From UBA1738 sp045591565 (lineage in GTDB: Bacteria > Bacillota > Clostridia > UBA1381): DNA of 7,490 nucleotides. The notes below the pieces were generated by a model, which saw nothing but the letters and a program-made list of their open reading frames with translations, made no database searches and was not told the origin of the DNA. The stretch's first letter is position 1, and every line of letters begins with the position of its first letter. Both the position numbers and the translations under genes were made by a program. Below, piece after piece: positions 6,500 through 7,490 of this stretch. The DNA is taken from assembly GCA_045591565.1 (NCBI GenBank), contig JAZNTB010000099.1, positions 1-7,490 of the forward strand, given 5' to 3'.

Positions 6500-6550
6500 G
6501 CATACAAATTAAATTGTGTCGGTAGCAATTTTCTAATGTATGCATTTTTT
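6500..6550 (+). terminator. AT-rich hairpin plus T-run between the two serine tRNAs (possible terminator)
   Basis: GCATACA (6500-6506) pairs with TGTATGC (6537-6543), and inside it AAATTG (6511-6516) pairs with CAATTT (6526-6531) around a 9-nt loop. The hairpin is followed by ATTTTTT (6544-6550), only six nt before the second tRNA. It has the form of an intrinsic terminator but is AT-rich and broken by an internal loop, so termination may be partial. It could instead be a processing signal in a shared precursor. No separate promoter is evident for the second tRNA, which argues against full termination here. Confidence 0.5.
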
Positions 6551-6556
6551 ATCTAA

Positions 6557-6647
6557 GGAGAAGTACTCAAGAGGCCGAAGAGGCGCCCCTGCTAAGGGTG
6601 TAGGTCGGGAAACCGGCGCGAGGGTTCAAATCCCTCCTTCTCCGCCA
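6557..6647 (+). tRNA. tRNA-Ser(GCU)
   Basis: A 91-nt class II tRNA with encoded CCA. The acceptor stem is GGAGAAG (6557-6563) with CTTCTCC (6637-6643), then discriminator G (6644) and CCA (6645-6647). The anticodon stem CGCCC/GGGTG closes loop CTGCTAA with anticodon GCT at 6591-6593, reading AGC and AGU. The long variable arm contains GTCGG-GAAA-CCGGC. The T arm is GAGGG-TTCAAAT-CCCTC. A second CCA follows directly, so the genomic 3' end reads CCACCA. The gene is 81 nt after tRNA-Ser(UGA) and most likely shares its promoter. Its last 20 nt are duplicated downstream. Confidence 0.97.
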
Positions 6648-6719
6648 CCATTTAACAAGCAATCTAACTTTGGATTGCTTGTTTTTTAAATATTGCTTGA
6701 ACCCGAGCGCCGGAGGCGC
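6628..6719 (+). repeat. Repeat unit, copy 1: tRNA-Ser 3' end, terminator and GC-rich hairpin
   Basis: Starting inside the T loop of tRNA-Ser(GCU), this unit contains the tRNA 3' end (6628-6647), the intrinsic terminator (6654-6687), and a tail ending in the hairpin GCGCC-GGA-GGCGC (6707-6719). It is nearly identical to 6847-6941. The differences are three T residues fewer in the T-run (six against nine) and G instead of A at 6712. The start of homology is sharp: the base before it differs (C against G), and the upstream tRNA sequence is not repeated. Confidence 0.93.
6654..6687 (+). terminator. Intrinsic terminator of the tRNA-Ser operon
   Basis: An 11-bp perfect stem, AACAAGCAATC (6654-6664) with GATTGCTTGTT (6673-6683), encloses an 8-nt loop. 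The final TT of the stem belongs to a run of six T (6682-6687). It lies 6 nt after the tRNA CCA and is the clear end of the tRNA transcript. Confidence 0.92.
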
Positions 6720-6839
6720 GTGGGGGACGAGCACGACCGCGTCCGGTGGACGAAACAGGGAGTGCGAGGAGTGGCAGCAACACAATGAGTTCGAGCAGCT
6801 TGCACTGCGATGAATGAATTGATGTTGCAACAGGCTCGC
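6720..6839. other. 120-bp GC-rich, foldable segment present only in the first repeat unit
   Basis: This stretch separates the hairpin GGCGC from TTGCGAG in unit 1, whereas unit 2 has a single T (6942) in that place. It contains the hairpin CGTCC-GGT-GGACG (6740-6752). A nested imperfect stem follows, in which GCAACA (6777-6782) pairs with TGTTGC (6823-6828) and GCAG (6795-6798) with CTGC (6805-6808). CTCGC-TT-GCGAG (6835-6846) spans its right edge. Bases 6701-6780 are 57/80 G+C, far above the surrounding DNA. No start codon with a ribosome site and credible ORF is present. It could be a small palindromic repeat element or the coding part of a structured RNA; nothing identifies it. Confidence 0.6.
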
Positions 6840-6846
6840 TTGCGAG

Positions 6847-6941
6847 AAATCCCTCCTTCTCCGCCACCATTTAACAAGCAATCTAACTTTGGATTGCTTG
6901 TTTTTTTTTAAATATTGCTTGAACCCGAGCGCCAGAGGCGC
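6847..6941 (+). repeat. Repeat unit, copy 2: tRNA-Ser 3' end, second terminator and GC-rich hairpin
   Basis: This copy lies 219 bp after copy 1. It repeats the last 20 nt of tRNA-Ser(GCU) (6847-6866), the full terminator, and the tail to GCGCC-AGA-GGCGC (6929-6941). There is no 5' tRNA half, so it is not a tRNA gene. The sequence before it (TTGCGAG) differs from the genuine tRNA and instead matches the start of the third tail at 6943. Confidence 0.93.
6873..6909 (+). terminator. Duplicated intrinsic terminator
   Basis: The hairpin has the same arms and loop as the one at 6654-6687 (stem 6873-6883 with 6892-6902) but is followed by nine T residues, which should make it at least as strong. It would catch any read-through from the first terminator or transcripts starting in between. 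Confidence 0.9.
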
Positions 6942-6942
6942 T

Positions 6943-6971
6943 TTGCGAGAAATCCCTCGCATCTACGCCCC
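6943..6971 (+). repeat. Degenerate third tRNA-tail repeat
   Basis: TTGCGAGAAATCCCTC (6943-6958) is identical to 6840-6855. The following GCATCTACGCCCC then diverges from CTTCTCCGCCACC but keeps the outline of a tRNA 3' end. TGCGAG (6944-6949) can pair with CTCGCA (6956-6961) to give a T-arm-like hairpin with a 6-nt loop. No terminator follows in the same form. It is best read as a decayed or diverged third unit end. Confidence 0.65.
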
Positions 6972-7003
6972 AAAAAACAAAGTTTAATACGGGCGTGAGT
7001 TTT
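6965..7003 (+). other. Weak hairpin after the repeat array
   Basis: ACGCCC (6965-6970) can pair with GGGCGT (6991-6996), with an inner AAAC/GTTT stem (6975-6978 and 6982-6985), and GAGTTTT follows. It has a poor T-run and a large interior loop, so terminator function is doubtful. Between here and the promoter at 7057 I see no gene; the stretch is AT-rich and featureless apart from a weak ACTA/TAGT stem (7007-7025). Confidence 0.25.
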
Positions 7004-7056
7004 ACCACTATCGGCGGCAAGTAGTATAAACACCAAAACAAATTTTTAAAAATATC

Positions 7057-7085
7057 TTGACAAACAAAAATAATTGTGCTAAAAT
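7057..7085 (+). promoter_or_regulatory. Extended -10 sigma-A promoter of the T-box operon
   Basis: TTGACA (7057-7062) and TAAAAT (7080-7085) are separated by 17 bp, and TG at 7077-7078 supplies the extended -10 element. Transcription should start near 7092, a few bases before Stem I of the T-box leader. Confidence 0.88.
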
Positions 7086-7091
7086 ATTTTT

Positions 7092-7367
7092 TAATTAAAC
7101 GCTGTGATGCGGAATAGTACGCAAAAACTTTCGCCAAAGAGAGATGCCGGATGGTGCGAGGCATTGGGAGAGATTTGCAGAACTCACCGCGGAGCGGCTG
7201 CCGTGAACCTGAGTAGGGGCAGACGGGAACTCCCGTAACAGAGTTGAGGTGTGTTAGCATCTAAAGTGCATCCAAAACGGATGAAGAAGAGTGGTACCGC
7301 GGAAACATAAGTTTGATTTTAACGTTTTCGTCTCTTTAAACAGGCAAAGAGACGGGAACGCTTTTTT
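7092..7367 (+). promoter_or_regulatory. T-box riboswitch, leucine specifier (CUC)
   Basis: This leader senses uncharged tRNA and lets transcription continue when the amino acid is scarce. Stem I holds a specifier loop between helices GCGG/CCGC (7109-7112 with 7187-7190) and GCAAA/TTTGC (7121-7125 with 7174-7178). AATAGTAC faces AGAACTCA, and the specifier is CTC (7183-7185), a Leu codon read by tRNA-Leu(GAG). The distal part is ATGCC-GGATGGTGCGA-GGCAT. The CTGAGTAGG and ACGGG/CCCGT elements of the Stem II region follow, then Stem III (CATCC/GGATG, 7269-7283). The T-box AAGAGTGGTACCGCGG is at 7287-7302. Its UGGU (7292-7295) would pair with the ACCA end of tRNA-Leu, whose discriminator is A, consistent with the specifier. 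AAGAG (7287-7291) and GCGGAAAC (7299-7306) can pair with CTCTT and GTTTTCGT inside the terminator to form the antiterminator. Confidence 0.96.
7323..7367 (+). terminator. T-box-controlled intrinsic terminator
   Basis: A 15-bp stem is formed by CGTTTTCGTCTCTTT (7323-7337) and AAAGAGACGGGAACG (7346-7360), with two G-U pairs. It closes an 8-nt loop and is followed by C and six T residues (7362-7367). Its left arm is the sequence needed for the antiterminator, so the two structures exclude each other, as in all transcriptional T-boxes. Confidence 0.93.
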
Positions 7368-7411
7368 GTTGGAATTCTTATTTTATAATAAAATCGAAAG
7401 GGGTTTTAAAA

Positions 7412-7490
7412 ATGAAAAAAATCAACATAACAGACATTACGCTCAAAAAATTATCCATGGAGCGTGAGGTTGCGCTTCTATTTCGTGAAA
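7412..7490 (+). CDS. LeuA-like DRE-TIM family synthase (isopropylmalate/homocitrate synthase type), 5' end only
   Basis: Only 26 codons are in the window (MKKINITDITLKKLSMER and on to VALLFRE). The ATG follows GAAAGGGG (7396-7403) by 8 nt. ITDITL at residues 6-11 resembles the first strand of 2-isopropylmalate/homocitrate synthases, where D-x-T-L-R begins the metal-binding active site, and LLFRE resembles the following helix. Here the residue after TDITL is Lys where Arg is usual, so this may be a divergent member. The Leu-specific T-box immediately upstream is independent support for leucine biosynthesis. An alternative is another leucine-regulated enzyme of the same fold. The fragment is too short for a firm assignment or a gene symbol. 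Confidence 0.6.
   Translation, partial: MKKINITDITLKKLSMEREVALLFRE

Noticed and set aside
6183..6545. Minus-strand ORF containing EERVGFEPTDARTSPVFKTG
   Set aside because: This is the antisense translation of tRNA-Ser(UGA), a well-known source of false protein predictions. It has no ribosome site and no family resemblance.
6760..6866. tRNA-like or tmRNA-like molecule ending at the second tRNA tail
   Set aside because: No upstream segment pairs with CTTCTCC as a 7-bp acceptor stem, and there is no T arm or anticodon arm before the tail.
6628..6971. Integrated phage or genomic island with attL/attR at tRNA-Ser(GCU)
   Set aside because: The duplicated tRNA ends are only 219 bp apart, and no integrase, excisionase or cargo gene lies between them. 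At most it is a remnant.
6628..6971. CRISPR array
   Set aside because: There are only two long units and one partial one, with unequal intervals, embedded tRNA and terminator sequence, and no cas genes.
6567..7260. Minus-strand ORFs across tRNA-Ser(GCU), the repeat array and the T-box, including one with an internally repeated KWWRRRRD segment
   Set aside because: They are antisense to the tRNA, terminators, repeat units and T-box leader. The protein repeat merely reflects the DNA duplication, and no start has a convincing ribosome site.

Overview
The window looks like a piece of a Firmicutes chromosome, most likely from the class Clostridia and possibly an Oscillospirales or Ruminococcaceae-like gut lineage (inference). 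The reasons are a leucine T-box leader, Firmicutes-type sigma-A promoters, strong purine-rich ribosome binding sites, frequent TTG/GTG starts, moderately AT-rich DNA, and a DUF624 (YesL-like) membrane protein. I cannot name a species.

Layout. Positions 1-983 hold an RluA-family pseudouridine synthase on the minus strand, with its own terminator at the window edge. A 110-bp divergent intergenic region (984-1093) carries two overlapping, nearly mirror-image promoters. Rightward from it runs a compact four-gene unit. It consists of a DUF624 membrane protein (1094-1915), mnmG (1905-3776, overlapping the first gene by 11 bp), an MBOAT O-acyltransferase (3800-5272), and a membrane-anchored SGNH-hydrolase-like protein (5291-6313). 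The last two form the familiar pair in which the membrane protein moves an acyl group across the membrane and the extracytoplasmic SGNH partner places it on a glycan or other cell-envelope target. MnmG is a tRNA-modifying enzyme, so the unit mixes tRNA modification with envelope functions.

No clear terminator follows the SGNH gene. Next comes a consensus sigma-A promoter driving tRNA-Ser(UGA), then tRNA-Ser(GCU). Downstream of the second tRNA (6628-about 6971) lies the oddest part of the window. The last 20 nt of the tRNA, its intrinsic terminator and a GC-rich hairpin are repeated 219 bp further on, followed by a third, degenerate tRNA tail. The first unit contains a GC-rich, highly foldable 120-bp segment that the second lacks. 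I do not recognise this array. It resembles a small non-coding repeat element or the remains of recombination at a tRNA 3' end, and no integrase or transposase is present.

Finally, an extended -10 promoter (7057-7085) drives a complete T-box riboswitch. Its specifier loop shows CUC (Leu) and its UGGU should pair with the ACCA end of tRNA-Leu. It ends in an intrinsic terminator and precedes the first 26 codons of a gene that looks like a LeuA-type (isopropylmalate/homocitrate synthase family) enzyme, cut by the window edge.
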